From Verrucomicrobiaceae bacterium (GTDB taxonomy: Bacteria; Verrucomicrobiota; Verrucomicrobiia; Verrucomicrobiales; Verrucomicrobiaceae): DNA of 64,000 nt. Where the stretch lies: positions 49,371-113,370 of the forward strand of contig JAIYDW010000107.1 of the NCBI GenBank assembly GCA_027487315.1, given 5' to 3'. This document shows positions 37,241-47,506 of this stretch, one piece after another. The position numbers were made by a program, and so were the translations under genes. The notes below the pieces were generated by a model. That model did not search any database and was not told the DNA's origin. It was given only the letters and a program-made list of their open reading frames with translations. Within the stretch, counting starts at the first letter, position 1. Every line of letters starts with the position of its first letter.

Positions 37241-39154
37241 ATGTTCCGTCTCACCCTCTGTCTCCTCGCCCTCACTTCGTCATTCTCTGCCGCCGCCCAG
37301 CCCAACGTCGTCCTCTTCCTCGTCGATGACATGGGCTGGATGGACTCCGGCGTCTACGGCTCCAAGTATTACGAGACCCCAAACATCGACCGCTTCGCCA
37401 CGCGCGCCATGCGCTTCACGAATGCCTACTCGCAACCGCTCTGCTCTCCCACCCGGGCGTCACTGCTCACCGGTCAATACACCGCCCGCCACGGCATCAC
37501 CAGCGCGACCGGCCATCAACAGCCGCAACCAGCCGGTCATGTCTTCCTCCCAGAAACCGCTCCCCCGAATGCGGCGATGCTGCTTCCCGAGAGCAAAAAC
37601 TTCCTGGAACCCTCCCAAATCACGCTGGCAGAAACCCTCAAAACCGCAGGCTACCGCACCGCCCACATCGGCAAGTGGCACCTGGGGCTGACGAAGCCGC
37701 ATTGGCCGGAGCAGCAGGGCTTTGACGTGGCGTTCCACTGCCACCCCGATCCCGGCCCTCCCGGCAATTACTTCTCGCCCTACGGCGTCGTGCCCGATGG
37801 CGTGGCGAACGCGAAAACCAAAATCGGCACCATCACCGATGGTCCTGACGGCGAATACATCGTGGACCGGCAAGCGGCGGAAGCCGTCAAGTTCATCGAC
37901 GCCAGCAAGGGCGCTCCCTTCTTCCTGAACCTCTGGTGCTACGGCGTGCACGGACCCTGGGGCCACAAGCCGGAATACACAAAGGCCTTCATGGACAAAA
38001 AGGATCCCAGCGGCCGCCAGGGGAATCCGATCATGGCTTCGATGCTCAAAAGCGTCGACGAATGCTTCGGCCGCATCCTCGACGAGCTCGACAAACAAGG
38101 CCTCACCGACAACACGATCATCATCTTCACCTCCGATAACGGCGGCAACACCCACAGCAACATCACCTCCGAAGGCAAGAAAACCGCGAATGAGGACTGG
38201 ACCAAGTGGGCAGGCAATCAGCCACCCACCAAGAACACCCCACTGCGCGACGGCAAAGGCACGCTCTACGAAGGTGGCACCCGCGTGCCGATGATGTGGG
38301 CCTGGGCCGGCAAAATCGCCCCCGGCAGCACCAGCGATTCCGTCGTCGGACCCATCGACGTCTATCCCACCGTCATCGATCTGTTGGGCATCGCCAAACC
38401 AACGGCCCAAACGTTTGACGGTGTCAGTTACGCCAAAGTGCTCCAAGGCACCGGCGACTTGGCGCGCGAAGGCTACTTCAATTATCACCCCCATGCCGGG
38501 GCCAACAAAGCAGGCGGTGTCTGGGTGCGCAGTGGCGACTACAAACTGCTGCGCTGGTTCGGCCAGCCCAACACCCACGAACTCTACAACCTCAAAGACG
38601 ACATCAGCGAAGCGACTGATCTCAGTGCGAAGATGCCTGAGAAGGTGCAGGCATTGAGCACCCTCATCGACGGCTTTCTCAAAGACACCGGTGCGTTGTA
38701 TCCGCGCCCGAACCCGGCCTACAAGCCAACCGTCGCCCAGGTGAAGCCGCAAAACACCGATCCGCTTGACGGCTGGAAAGAACGGCAGTGCAAGGCGACC
38801 CTCCGTGACGGGGTGCTGTCGATGAAGGCGACGGGCCAAGCTGGCAATGCGTTTCTGGGTCATGGCACCGGGACGATGAAAGGTCCGGCCACGGTGAAAC
38901 TGCGCGTGCGGAGCACAGCGGGCGGCGCGGGCAAGATCGAGAGTTTTCCCAAGGGCTCAGCGGATCCCGAAGGCCGGATCGAAGTGCCGTTCGAGGTGAA
39001 AGCGGGCGACTGGCAGGACCTGCAAGTCGAGGTGGCCAATCCCGGACCACTCGGCACCCTGCGTGTCTATCTGCCTGATGCGGAAATCGACTGGATCGAA
39101 GTCGTGCCGGCGAAAGGGAAGGGGATGCGTTCGGACTTCGATGTGAAGTCTTAA
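37241..39154 (+). CDS. Secreted sulfatase with C-terminal extension
   Basis: 637 residues. Signal peptide (FRLTLCLLALTSSFSAAA), metal site VVLFLVDDMGW, formylglycine signature CSPTR (C68), KWHLGL and FTSDNGG. The catalytic part ends near residue 500. The last ~130 residues form a separate beta-rich domain (LDGWKERQCKATLRDGVL.. to the end) resembling a carbohydrate-binding or concanavalin-like module, present in only some family members. It is the first of three sulfatase genes in tandem; the next starts 69 bp downstream. The ATG at 37241 is preferred over 37151, whose extra residues lack signal-peptide character. Confidence 0.9.
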   Translation: MFRLTLCLLALTSSFSAAAQPNVVLFLVDDMGWMDSGVYGSKYYETPNIDRFATRAMRFTNAYSQPLCSPTRASLLTGQYTARHGITSATGHQQPQPAGHVFLPETAPPNAAMLLPESKNFLEPSQITLAETLKTAGYRTAHIGKWHLGLTKPHWPEQQGFDVAFHCHPDPGPPGNYFSPYGVVPDGVANAKTKIGTITDGPDGEYIVDRQAAEAVKFIDASKGAPFFLNLWCYGVHGPWGHKPEYTKAFMDKKDPSGRQGNPIMASMLKSVDECFGRILDELDKQGLTDNTIIIFTSDNGGNTHSNITSEGKKTANEDWTKWAGNQPPTKNTPLRDGKGTLYEGGTRVPMMWAWAGKIAPGSTSDSVVGPIDVYPTVIDLLGIAKPTAQTFDGVSYAKVLQGTGDLAREGYFNYHPHAGANKAGGVWVRSGDYKLLRWFGQPNTHELYNLKDDISEATDLSAKMPEKVQALSTLIDGFLKDTGALYPRPNPAYKPTVAQVKPQNTDPLDGWKERQCKATLRDGVLSMKATGQAGNAFLGHGTGTMKGPATVKLRVRSTAGGAGKIESFPKGSADPEGRIEVPFEVKAGDWQDLQVEVANPGPLGTLRVYLPDAEIDWIEVVPAKGKGMRSDFDVKS

Positions 39155-39223
39155 CTCGGAGACGATTTTGAGCCGATGGAGGAACCGGTTGAAAATCGGA
39201 GCCACTTTTCACGTTCTCGCGCC

Positions 39224-41227
39224 ATGCCCCGCCTTCTGCTTTGCTTCCTCGCCCTCAGCTCTCTGCTTTCCGCCGCCGAAAAACCCAATGTCATCGTCAT
39301 TCTCACCGATGACCTGGGCTGGGGCAGCGTCGGCTGTTACGGCGCGGATCCGGCGCTGGTGAGCACACCGAACATCGACCGCTTGGCCAAAGAAGGCCGG
39401 CGCTTCACCGACGCCAACACGACCTCGTCCGTCTGCTCGCCGACACGGTACGCGCTTATGACCGGCCGCTACTGCTGGCGCACGCCGTTGATCAGCGAGG
39501 TGCTCAGCACCGTGGCACCCCTGCATATCGAAACGAACCGGCTCACTGTGGCTTCGATGCTCAAATCCCAGGGCTACAATTGCGCCGCCGTCGGCAAATG
39601 GCACCTTGGCTACGGCACCGCAGAGAGGTGTGACTACACCAAGGAATTGAAGCCCGGACCACTGGAGATCGGGTTTGATTATCACTTCGGTGTGCCAGCG
39701 AATCATGGCGACCTCAGCGGTGTTTACGTCGAAAACCACTGGGTCTATGGCCTGAACAAGGAAAGTCCGTCCTCGCCCAGTCCGCCCTACGTCACCATGG
39801 GCCAGCAGAAGGGCAAAACCGTCAAGACACTCGATCTCAACGCGCCAAAGCGCATCGACGATGAAGTGATGGCCACGCTTACCGACAAGCTGGTGTCATG
39901 GATTGGGCAGCAGAGCGCGGAGAAGCCGTTCTTCGTCTATTTCACGCCCGTGGCCGTGCACAATCCGATCACGCCCTCCAAGCAGACCGCAGGCAAGAGC
40001 AAGGGCGGGCCCTTCTGCGACTTCATCAGCGATCTCGACATCAGCGTGGGCCGCGTGCTCGACGCGCTCGACAAACAAGGCCTCACCGAAAACACACTCG
40101 TGCTTTTCAGCAGTGACAACGGCGGGGTGAACAAGCCGGAGAATGCTACCCTGGTCCAAAACGTGGCCCAGCAGGCCGGGTTGAAACCTGTGGGTCCGTT
40201 TCGCGGTGGCAAGCATGATGTCTGGGAAGGCGGATTCCGCGTGCCTTACCTCGTGCGTTGGCCAGGCCACGTGCCCGCCGGTTCCGTCTGCGATGAAACC
40301 ATCAGCATCGTCGACACGCTCGCCAGCATCGCCGCCATCACCGGCGCTGCGTTGCCCAAAGTCAACGAGGGCGCGGAGGACAGTCACGATGTCTCAAAGG
40401 CCTGGCTCGGCGCGAAGTTTGACAGTCCGATCCGCCCGGATGTCATCGTGCACAGCGCCGCCGGCAATTTTGCGATTCGCAAAGGTTCCTACAAATGGAT
40501 CGAAGGCATCCCCGCCGATGACGTGAAGCCGGCGGCGAAGAAAGCCCATGCGGACCAGTTCAAACCGCAGCTCTACGATTTGAAGGCGGACATCGCCGAG
40601 ACCCAAGACCTCTCCGCCCAGCAACCGGACGCCGCAAAGGAGCTCGCCTTACTGCTCAATCGCTATCGCGACGGCGGTTACAGCCGCGAACTGCCGCCTG
40701 CCGGAGTGAAGCCAAAACCCGCGTTTGCTGAACTGCCTCCTTTGGCGAATGCCGAACCAGTGGACCTCACGACCTTCAAAGGCCAAGGTTGGACCGCCCG
40801 CGACGGCGCGATGTTTGCCAAGGCCGGTCCGAAGGGCAGTCCGCTCACGGGCGCCGCTTCATTTCAAGATGGCGTGCTCGAATTTCAGATTCGCCTGGGA
40901 GAGGCGGACCGGCATTCGCTACGTATTCACACGGCGGAAAACAAGCGCAGCTACCGCATCGTGCTGTCTCACACGAATCTTGACATCGCTGTCAATCCTG
41001 AGGCCAAGGACGGGGAGACGATCCAGCTCGGCAAACAGCGGGTGAAGTTCAAGTCAGGCGACTGGCAGACGCTGCGCCTGACCTTCAAGGGGGACGAAGT
41101 CACCACCGAATTTGCGGGAGTTACGCTCAAGGCGAAACATGCGGTGCTGGCGGAGGCGAAAGCCCAACTCAACTTCGTCGCCTTCGAGGGCGAGGTCGGA
41201 GTGAGAAAGGTACAGTTGGCAAAATAG
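39224..41227 (+). CDS. Secreted sulfatase with C-terminal beta domain
   Basis: 667 residues. Signal peptide (LLLCFLALSSLLSAA), VIVILTDDLGWGSVGCYG, formylglycine signature CSPTR (C71), KWHLGYG and FSSDNGG. Beyond residue ~515 a domain begins with FKGQGWTARDGAMFAKAG and ends SGDWQTLRLTFKGDEVTTEF..; this has the look of a DUF1080/LamG-like sugar-binding fold. It is related to, but not closely identical with, the preceding sulfatase in its C-terminal part. Second of the tandem trio, with 35 bp to the next gene, so an operon is likely. Substrate is probably a sulfated polysaccharide. Confidence 0.9.
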   Translation: MPRLLLCFLALSSLLSAAEKPNVIVILTDDLGWGSVGCYGADPALVSTPNIDRLAKEGRRFTDANTTSSVCSPTRYALMTGRYCWRTPLISEVLSTVAPLHIETNRLTVASMLKSQGYNCAAVGKWHLGYGTAERCDYTKELKPGPLEIGFDYHFGVPANHGDLSGVYVENHWVYGLNKESPSSPSPPYVTMGQQKGKTVKTLDLNAPKRIDDEVMATLTDKLVSWIGQQSAEKPFFVYFTPVAVHNPITPSKQTAGKSKGGPFCDFISDLDISVGRVLDALDKQGLTENTLVLFSSDNGGVNKPENATLVQNVAQQAGLKPVGPFRGGKHDVWEGGFRVPYLVRWPGHVPAGSVCDETISIVDTLASIAAITGAALPKVNEGAEDSHDVSKAWLGAKFDSPIRPDVIVHSAAGNFAIRKGSYKWIEGIPADDVKPAAKKAHADQFKPQLYDLKADIAETQDLSAQQPDAAKELALLLNRYRDGGYSRELPPAGVKPKPAFAELPPLANAEPVDLTTFKGQGWTARDGAMFAKAGPKGSPLTGAASFQDGVLEFQIRLGEADRHSLRIHTAENKRSYRIVLSHTNLDIAVNPEAKDGETIQLGKQRVKFKSGDWQTLRLTFKGDEVTTEFAGVTLKAKHAVLAEAKAQLNFVAFEGEVGVRKVQLAK

Positions 41228-41262
41228 ACCCCCTGTTCCACTTTGAACGCTTCCCATTTCCC

Positions 41263-42693
41263 ATGAAAAAAACGCTTCTTTTGCTTCTAAGCTTGAGCCT
41301 CCCCATGCTGGCTTCCGGCCAAACAAATGCCCCTTCCAAACCGAACCTGATCTGGATCATGGCGGATGATTTGGGATGGGGCGATCTGGGTTGCTACGGT
41401 CAGAAAGTGATCACCACGCCGAACCTGGATCGCATGGCCGCGGAGGGCATGCGGTTCACGCATTTTTATTCAGGTGCGACGGTGTGCGCGCCGTCGCGCA
41501 GTGTCTTCATGACGGGTTTGCATCACGGCCACACTCGGGTGCGCGGCAACGCCGGTGATGCCAACCCGGCGGCGCAGGCCTTGAAGCCGGAGGATGTCAC
41601 GGTGGCGAAGGCGCTGAAGGAGGTGGGCTACAAGACGGCCCTCATCGGCAAGTGGGGCCTGGGTGACATCGGCGCGGCGGAAAGCGGCATGCCGCGCAAG
41701 CAGGGGTTCGATGAGTTTTACGGCTACATGAACCAGCATCATGCGCACAACCATTTCCCCGACTTCCTCTGGCGCAACGAGACCAAGGAGCCGCTGTCGA
41801 ACGTCATCGTGCCCGTGGGTGAGCATGGCGCCGGTTATGCCACGGAGGCGATTCATTACTCGGACGATTTGTTCGCTGACGAATGCCTCAAGTTTGTCTC
41901 AGACAACAAGGCCAAGCCGTTTTTCCTCTACTGGGCGATGGTCATTCCCCACGCCAACAACGAGCGCGGCAAAATCCTTGGCGACGGCGCGCATGTCCCG
42001 GACTACGGGCCCTACAAGGACAAGGACTGGCCCAACCAAGACAAGGGGCAGGCGGCGATGATTTCGCGGCTGGACAGTTATGTCGGGCGTATGGTGGACC
42101 AGCTCAAGGCTTTGGGCATTGCCGACAACACGCTGGTGATTTTCAGCAGCGACAACGGACCGCACGATGAGAGCAAGCATGATCTGGAGCGCTTTGATCC
42201 CAATGGGCCGTATACAGGCATCAAACGCAGTCTGACGGATGGCGGCATTCGCGTGCCGTTAGTCGCCTGGTGGCCGGGGAAGGTGAAGCCTGGGGTGTCG
42301 GATCACCCGGGTTACTTTCCGGATTGGTTTGCAACGGCAACGGAGTTGGCGGGGGCGAAGGCGCCGTCGAACCTGGATGGACTCAGCTTGGTCCCAACGC
42401 TGACAGGTGAAGGCGAACAGAAAGAGCATGAGTTCCTTTATTGGGAGTTTCATGAGGGCGGCTTCAAGCAGGCGGCGCTGTATCAGGGGCGCTGGAAGGG
42501 CATTCGCTCGGGCGGGCCGGATGCCGTGGTGCAGCTCTTTGACCAGGAAAACGATGTGGCGGAGGTCACCAATGTGGCGGACAAGCACCCGGAGATCGCG
42601 GCGAAAATCGGCACCTACCTCAAATCGGCGCGCACGCCTTCGGCGGATTGGGAACCGCAATGGCAGAAGGCTGGCAAGAAAAAGGCGAAGTGA
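41263..42693 (+). CDS. Secreted arylsulfatase-like enzyme
   Basis: 476 residues. Signal peptide (KKTLLLLLSLSLPMLASGQ), metal site LIWIMADDLGWGDLGCYG, formylglycine signature CAPSR (C75), KWGLGDIG and FSSDNGPHDE. It has no C-terminal extra domain and ends in a Lys-rich tail, unlike the two sulfatases before it. The CAPSR form and the sequence KRSLTDGGIRVPLV place it in a different subfamily, so the trio probably attacks different sulfate positions. Its stop codon is immediately followed by the stop of the convergent glycosyltransferase gene. Confidence 0.9.
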   Translation: MKKTLLLLLSLSLPMLASGQTNAPSKPNLIWIMADDLGWGDLGCYGQKVITTPNLDRMAAEGMRFTHFYSGATVCAPSRSVFMTGLHHGHTRVRGNAGDANPAAQALKPEDVTVAKALKEVGYKTALIGKWGLGDIGAAESGMPRKQGFDEFYGYMNQHHAHNHFPDFLWRNETKEPLSNVIVPVGEHGAGYATEAIHYSDDLFADECLKFVSDNKAKPFFLYWAMVIPHANNERGKILGDGAHVPDYGPYKDKDWPNQDKGQAAMISRLDSYVGRMVDQLKALGIADNTLVIFSSDNGPHDESKHDLERFDPNGPYTGIKRSLTDGGIRVPLVAWWPGKVKPGVSDHPGYFPDWFATATELAGAKAPSNLDGLSLVPTLTGEGEQKEHEFLYWEFHEGGFKQAALYQGRWKGIRSGGPDAVVQLFDQENDVAEVTNVADKHPEIAAKIGTYLKSARTPSADWEPQWQKAGKKKAK

Positions 42694-43470
42694 CTACCAC
42701 TGGTCATCGAGTTTGCGGCGGTAGTCGCCGCGGCTGAAGTATTTTTCCAGCCAGCAGTAAAGGATGATGAAGAGGTAGCGGCTGCCCATCTCGCGCAGTT
42801 TTAATTTGGCGGTGCCGAAGCGGCGGTTGCGCCAGGAGATGGGCATGACGGTCCAGGTGTAGCCGCGCACGATGGATTTGAGGGGAAGCTCCACGGTGAG
42901 GTTGAAGTGCGGGGCGAGGTAGGGTTTGCAACCTTCGAGCACATGGGTGCGATAGGCTTTGAAAGCGTTGGTGGTGTCGTTGAGGCGGAGGTTGAAGATG
43001 ATGGAGATGAACTTGTTGATGATGCGGTTGAGCACGAGCTTCACCTTCGGGTAGTCCACCACTTGCCCTCCTTTGATGAAGCGGCTTCCAAAAACGCACT
43101 CGTAACCTTCACAGAGGAGTTGCCAGTAGCGCACAACATCGTGAGCGTCGTCGGATTCGTCCGCCATCATGATGACGACGGCATCGCCCTGGACATGGCC
43201 GAAGCCATAGGTGATGGCGCGTCCGAAGCCGTGGGGACCTGGATTGGTGACGGGACGGAGCTGGGGGATCTCGGCTTTCAGGGATTCCAGCACGCTGGCG
43301 GTGTTGTCCTGGCTGCCGTCGTTCACGACGATGATCTCGTGGGCGATGCCGGCTTCGGCGAGCACGCTGTGCAGGCTGCGAATCGTGTGGGGCAGAGCGT
43401 CCTGCTCATCGCGCGCGGGGATGACCACGCTGAGGCGCTGGGGAGGAGGAAGCGTGGGGCTGGGCGGCAT
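42694..43470 (-). CDS. GT2 glycosyltransferase, dolichyl-phosphate-mannose-synthase-like
   Basis: 258 residues. The GT2 fold is seen from [18 protein letters not shown], with [10 protein letters not shown] and the metal-binding stretch MADESDD in the DxD position. The soluble single-domain layout and the [21 protein letters not shown] end fit polyprenyl-phosphate glycosyltransferases, which charge a lipid carrier with a sugar at the inner membrane. The ATG at 43470 is used; upstream codons to 43626 are not homologous-looking and would overlap the divergent epimerase gene. The 64 bp between the two starts must contain both promoters. Confidence 0.85.
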   Translation of the reverse strand: MPPSPTLPPPQRLSVVIPARDEQDALPHTIRSLHSVLAEAGIAHEIIVVNDGSQDNTASVLESLKAEIPQLRPVTNPGPHGFGRAITYGFGHVQGDAVVIMMADESDDAHDVVRYWQLLCEGYECVFGSRFIKGGQVVDYPKVKLVLNRIINKFISIIFNLRLNDTTNAFKAYRTHVLEGCKPYLAPHFNLTVELPLKSIVRGYTWTVMPISWRNRRFGTAKLKLREMGSRYLFIILYCWLEKYFSRGDYRRKLDDQW

Positions 43471-43534
43471 AAAGGGTTGGACAAGCGTGAGGCTACAGCT
43501 AAAACCGTCAGGGACGCGATTCCAATCCCAAAAT

Positions 43535-44584
43535 ATGAGTACTGTTCTTGTCACGGGGTCTGCCGGTCTGGTGGGTTCTGAAACTGTTAAGCGCTTCCTG
43601 GCGGAGGGCTTTAACGTCGTGGGCATTGATAATGGGATGCGCGCCTATTTTTTTGGCCCGGAGGCTTCCACGGCGAAGTCGCAGGCAGCGCTTTCGGGTC
43701 TGCGGGGCTATCGGCATGAGTCGGTGGACATCCGGGACATGGCGGCGGTGCAGGGGATTGTGAAGGGGATCGGCAGCGATCTGGCGGCGGTGGTGCACAC
43801 GGCGGCGCAACCGTCCCACGACTGGGCCGCGCGCGAGCCGCTGACGGACTTCGGGGTGAATGCGGTGGGCACGCTGCATTTGTTGGAAGCAGTGCGGCTG
43901 CATGCACCCGAGGCAGTGTTTGTTTTCACCAGCACCAACAAGGTTTATGGGGATCGGCCCAATCTGCTGCCGCTGGTGGAGACGGCGACGCGCTGGGAGA
44001 TCGCCGAGGATCATCCGTATCATGCGCGGGGCATTGACGAGCAGATGAGCCTTGATGCGTCCACGCATTCGGTTTTTGGGGCGAGCAAGGTGGCGGCGGA
44101 TGTGATGGTGCAGGAGTATGGCCGCTACTTTGGCCTTCGGACGGCGTGTTTTCGAGGTGGCTGCCTGACGGGGCCGGCGCATGCGGGGGCGGAGTTGCAC
44201 GGGTTCCTGTCCTATCTGATGCGCTGCACGGTCCAGGGGCGGCCCTACAAGGTGTTTGGCTACCACGGCAAGCAGGTGCGGGACAACATTCACAGCCATG
44301 ACTTGGTGGAGGCGTTCTGGCAGTTTTTTCAGGCGCCGCGCTGCGGGGAAGTGTACAACATGGGCGGGGGGCGGCGCTCCCATTGCTCGATGCTGGAGGC
44401 GATCACGCTGTGCGAGGAGATCAGCGGCAAGACGCTGTCCTGGACCTATGAGGAGCAGAACCGGACGGGTGACCACATTTGGTATGTGAGCGATGTGGCG
44501 AAGTTTGAGGGGCACTACCCGGGCTGGCAGTGCCGCTACGATTTGCGCCGCACGCTGCAGGAGATCCACGACGCGGTGGTTTGA
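43535..44584 (+). CDS. NAD-dependent sugar epimerase (CDP-paratose 2-epimerase-like)
   Basis: 349 residues, short-chain dehydrogenase/reductase of the extended type. The N-terminal NAD site is [22 protein letters not shown] and the segment [22 protein letters not shown], where the usual YxxxK is carried as FGASK, are as I recall for CDP-tyvelose/paratose epimerases. It should interconvert a nucleotide-activated deoxysugar for a surface polysaccharide. Divergent from the GT2 gene and convergent, with a 6-bp gap, with a second epimerase. Confidence 0.85.
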   Translation: MSTVLVTGSAGLVGSETVKRFLAEGFNVVGIDNGMRAYFFGPEASTAKSQAALSGLRGYRHESVDIRDMAAVQGIVKGIGSDLAAVVHTAAQPSHDWAAREPLTDFGVNAVGTLHLLEAVRLHAPEAVFVFTSTNKVYGDRPNLLPLVETATRWEIAEDHPYHARGIDEQMSLDASTHSVFGASKVAADVMVQEYGRYFGLRTACFRGGCLTGPAHAGAELHGFLSYLMRCTVQGRPYKVFGYHGKQVRDNIHSHDLVEAFWQFFQAPRCGEVYNMGGGRRSHCSMLEAITLCEEISGKTLSWTYEEQNRTGDHIWYVSDVAKFEGHYPGWQCRYDLRRTLQEIHDAVV

Positions 44585-44590
44585 GGAGCG

Positions 44591-45676
44591 TCAGGCGGCG
44601 GACAGGCTGATCCAGTCTGGGTGGGCGTCGGCATGGGCGGCGATGCCTTCGAAGATATCTGCGCGGGAGATCTGGGGAGCCCAGTTCCAGGTGCGATGGG
44701 CGAGATCGGAGTCGAGGATGAGCCAGGCAACGTCCATGGCGCGGTCGGCGCCGTCGCGGACGGGGTCGGGGCGGCCGGGAAAGCGGTCGCGGCACCAAGC
44801 GGAGAGTTCGGCGAGGGAAAAGCTGTTGAGCAGACCGCCGCTGACGTGGCAGAGGCGGGGCTGGCTGGGAGAGCCGGAACCGGCCTGCATTTGCTGGACA
44901 AGGAGGCGGGCAAGGTCCTGAGGGTGAAGGGCGTCGCGGACTTGCAGGCCGTCACCGCCGAAGCCGAGGTAGCGCAAGGCGCGCTGTTCGCGCCAGGAGT
45001 GGATCCAGTAGGCGACGATGCCTTGATCCGGGCGGCCAAACTGGCCGGGGCCGGCGAGGACGCCGCAGCGGTTGATCCAGACCGGGAACCCGAAAGCGGA
45101 GTGGTATTCGAGGGCCAGTTGCTCGGAGCAGAGTTTGCTGGTGCCATACAGCGAAAGTGGTGCCTGGGTGGAAAAGGCTTCAGTGATGCCGATGTCGGCG
45201 ACCCCCGGGTGATTCGCGGTCCGATCCAACCGGAAGCGTTGACCGTCCGGGACGAGGGGGATGTGCCGGAGGGCGTCGACGCTGTAAACGCGCGAGGTGC
45301 TGAGCATGAGGAAGCCGGCGTTTCGTGCTCGGCAAAACTCGAGCATGTTGAGGGTACCGACGAGGTTGTTTTCGAGCAGTTGACGGCTGCTGGAGCGGCC
45401 GTCGAGTCCGGCGAGGACGCTGGGGTTGGCGGCGGCGTCGATGAGCCAGTCCACGTCAGGCAGGCACTCGAAGTCGCTGGGCTGCCTGACATCCCCGTGA
45501 AACAAGCGGACGCCAAGGCTTTGGAGGGGCAATCGGTTGATCTCGGCCCCAGGGCGGCAGAAGTTGTCCATCCCCAGGACGGTCCATCCGGACTCGACCA
45601 GATGGCGGATGATCTGGCTGCCGACGAAGCCACAGGCTCCGGTGACGAGGACGCGGTTGGTGGAGGAGGAACTCAC
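44591..45676 (-). CDS. NAD-dependent sugar epimerase/dehydratase
   Basis: 361 residues from the GTG at 45676. The NAD-binding motif is VLVTGACGFVGSQ, and the catalytic Y-x3-K is in LYGTSKLCSEQLALEY, so unlike its neighbour it keeps the tyrosine. It is an extended SDR of the nucleotide-sugar epimerase or dehydratase group; exact substrate unknown. The frame is open 37 codons further upstream (to 45787), but that part is not SDR-like. With the GT2 and the other epimerase it forms a small sugar-modification cluster. The 250-bp gap to the divergent sulfatase holds nothing recognisable. Confidence 0.8.
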   Translation of the reverse strand: MSSSSTNRVLVTGACGFVGSQIIRHLVESGWTVLGMDNFCRPGAEINRLPLQSLGVRLFHGDVRQPSDFECLPDVDWLIDAAANPSVLAGLDGRSSSRQLLENNLVGTLNMLEFCRARNAGFLMLSTSRVYSVDALRHIPLVPDGQRFRLDRTANHPGVADIGITEAFSTQAPLSLYGTSKLCSEQLALEYHSAFGFPVWINRCGVLAGPGQFGRPDQGIVAYWIHSWREQRALRYLGFGGDGLQVRDALHPQDLARLLVQQMQAGSGSPSQPRLCHVSGGLLNSFSLAELSAWCRDRFPGRPDPVRDGADRAMDVAWLILDSDLAHRTWNWAPQISRADIFEGIAAHADAHPDWISLSAA

Positions 45677-45927
45677 GCCTGAAAGGAACTGCACGATCGC
45701 CGAGGCGGCAAACTCAATTTGAAGGGCGGGGAGGCCGGTGTATCGACATGGGCGGTGTAGGATTCGAAAGAGCGGCTCTGATTCCAATCCTGATTTTTCA
45801 TCGCGAATTGAACTTGCTGCGGGGTGGATCCTGGCTGGTCTTCAAACTGGTGCTGCTGCAGCAGCTTTTTCGGGGGTTTGGCACTTGCCGGGCAAGACAG
45901 TGGGTTGAGGCGCGTTACCAGCGCGCC

Positions 45928-47442
45928 ATGAAACGTTTGCTCATCTCCCTTACCCTTCTTCTGACTGGCCTCGCCTCTGCGGCTGACAAGCCCAACGTTC
46001 TTTTCATCATCGCAGATGACTTGAACAACTACCTGGGCTGCTATGGGGATCCACGCGCGAAGACGCCAAACATCGACAAGCTGGCTGCCCGTGGGGTTCG
46101 CTTTGAGCGCTCTTATTGCGCGTTTCCGCTCTGTGGACCAAGCCGCAATTCCATGCTCACGGGCCTCTATCCGAACAGCACTGGCATTCTGACCAACTCA
46201 CTGATTTTCCGACAATCCATCCCGACTCAGCATTCACTCCCCCAGGCGTTTCGACTGCAGGGCTACTTCGCCGCCCGCATTGGCAAACTCTATCATTACA
46301 ACGTACCCAACTCGATCGGCACCAATGGGCATGACGATCCTGGATCCTGGGAGCTCGAGTTGAACCCTGCGGGTGTCGACCGGCTGAAGGAAGAGGGCGA
46401 TATCTTTACCCTCACCCCCGGTCAGTTTGGCGGCACGCTCAGTTGGCTGGCCTCATCACGCGATGAGTCTCAACATACCGATGGCTTGATGTCGCGGGAT
46501 GCGGAGTGGGTCTTGGAGCGGTGTGCCCGGCAAAAGGACAGGCCGTTTTTTCTCGCGGTGGGATTCTTTCGTCCGCACACACCTTACGTCGCACCGAAGT
46601 CTCCCTATTTTGAATGGTACCCTGAGGCGGAGATGCCGGTGCACCCGACAGTGGATAAAAATCCCCCGGAGGTTCCCGCAGCCGCCCTTGGCAGCTACAA
46701 AAAGGACCAGGACCAACTGACGGATCCACTGCGCCGGCAGGCGGTCCAGGCCTATTATGCCAGCATCAGTTTCATGGATGAGCAGGTCGGAAGGGTCGTG
46801 GGCGCCCTGGATCGCTTGGGCTTGGCCAACAACACGGTCATTGTCTTCACGAGCGATCATGGCTATCACATGGGCGAGCACGGCCTATGGCAGAAGCAGA
46901 GCCTTTTTGAAGGCAGTGCCCGGGTGCCGATGCTGATCGTCGCACCGGGAGTCGCCCAAGCCGGCGCGGCCGCCGCCACGCCCGTCAGCCAAGTGGACCT
47001 CTTCCCCACTTTGACAGAACTTTGCGGCATTCCTGCTCCGAAGAACCTGCAGGGCCAAAGTCTGGTGCCCATCCTGAAGGATCCCTCGGCCAAGGGCCGT
47101 GGTTGGGCGATCACGCAGGTGGTGCGTGGGGGCGTCGGCCGGGCAGGCAAGGCAGCGGCCCAGGGTGCCGCCGGGAAACGGTTTTTTGGATACAGCCTGC
47201 GCACTTCGCGCTGGCGTTACACGGAGTGGGATGAAGGCAAGCAGGGCCGCGAGCTCTATGATCATGAGACGGATCCTGAGGAACTCAAGAATCTGGCCAA
47301 CGATCCGGCGCATGCGGCAACCGTGGCAGATTTGAGTGCGAACCTACGTGTGGCGGCGAAGGGCACATTTCCACCTGACGGCGTGACACCTGAAATCAAG
47401 AGTGAAGGGGCGTTGTGGCCGCCCAACCTCACCAATCCCTGA
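45928..47442 (+). CDS. Secreted sulfatase, iduronate-2-sulfatase-like
   Basis: 504 residues. Signal peptide (LLISLTLLLTGLASA), metal site VLFIIADDLNNYLGCYG, formylglycine signature CGPSR (C69), RIGKLYH in place of the KWHLG element, and FTSDHGYHMGEH. The DDLNNYLGCYG/CGPSR combination and the DHGYHMGEH motif are those of iduronate-2-sulfatases and their bacterial relatives, which act on sulfated uronic-acid polysaccharides. The ATG at 45928 starts the signal peptide; upstream residues (to 45748) are unrelated. It ends at a bidirectional terminator. Confidence 0.9.
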   Translation: MKRLLISLTLLLTGLASAADKPNVLFIIADDLNNYLGCYGDPRAKTPNIDKLAARGVRFERSYCAFPLCGPSRNSMLTGLYPNSTGILTNSLIFRQSIPTQHSLPQAFRLQGYFAARIGKLYHYNVPNSIGTNGHDDPGSWELELNPAGVDRLKEEGDIFTLTPGQFGGTLSWLASSRDESQHTDGLMSRDAEWVLERCARQKDRPFFLAVGFFRPHTPYVAPKSPYFEWYPEAEMPVHPTVDKNPPEVPAAALGSYKKDQDQLTDPLRRQAVQAYYASISFMDEQVGRVVGALDRLGLANNTVIVFTSDHGYHMGEHGLWQKQSLFEGSARVPMLIVAPGVAQAGAAAATPVSQVDLFPTLTELCGIPAPKNLQGQSLVPILKDPSAKGRGWAITQVVRGGVGRAGKAAAQGAAGKRFFGYSLRTSRWRYTEWDEGKQGRELYDHETDPEELKNLANDPAHAATVADLSANLRVAAKGTFPPDGVTPEIKSEGALWPPNLTNP

Positions 47443-47453
47443 GGGATCCAAAT

Positions 47454-47483
47454 AAAAAGGGGGACCGAAGTGGTCCCCCTTTG
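47454..47483. terminator. Bidirectional terminator
   Basis: AAAAAGGGGGACC/GGTCCCCCTTT is a long perfect stem with a GAAG tetraloop and A/T runs at both ends. It lies between the stops of the convergent sulfatase and trigger factor genes and can serve both. Confidence 0.85.
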
Positions 47484-47506
47484 AGTTTCAGGAATCTTAT
47501 CCAGGT

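Noticed and set aside
37460..38863. 467-codon minus-strand frame
   Set aside because: Antisense to a sulfatase with intact active-site motifs.
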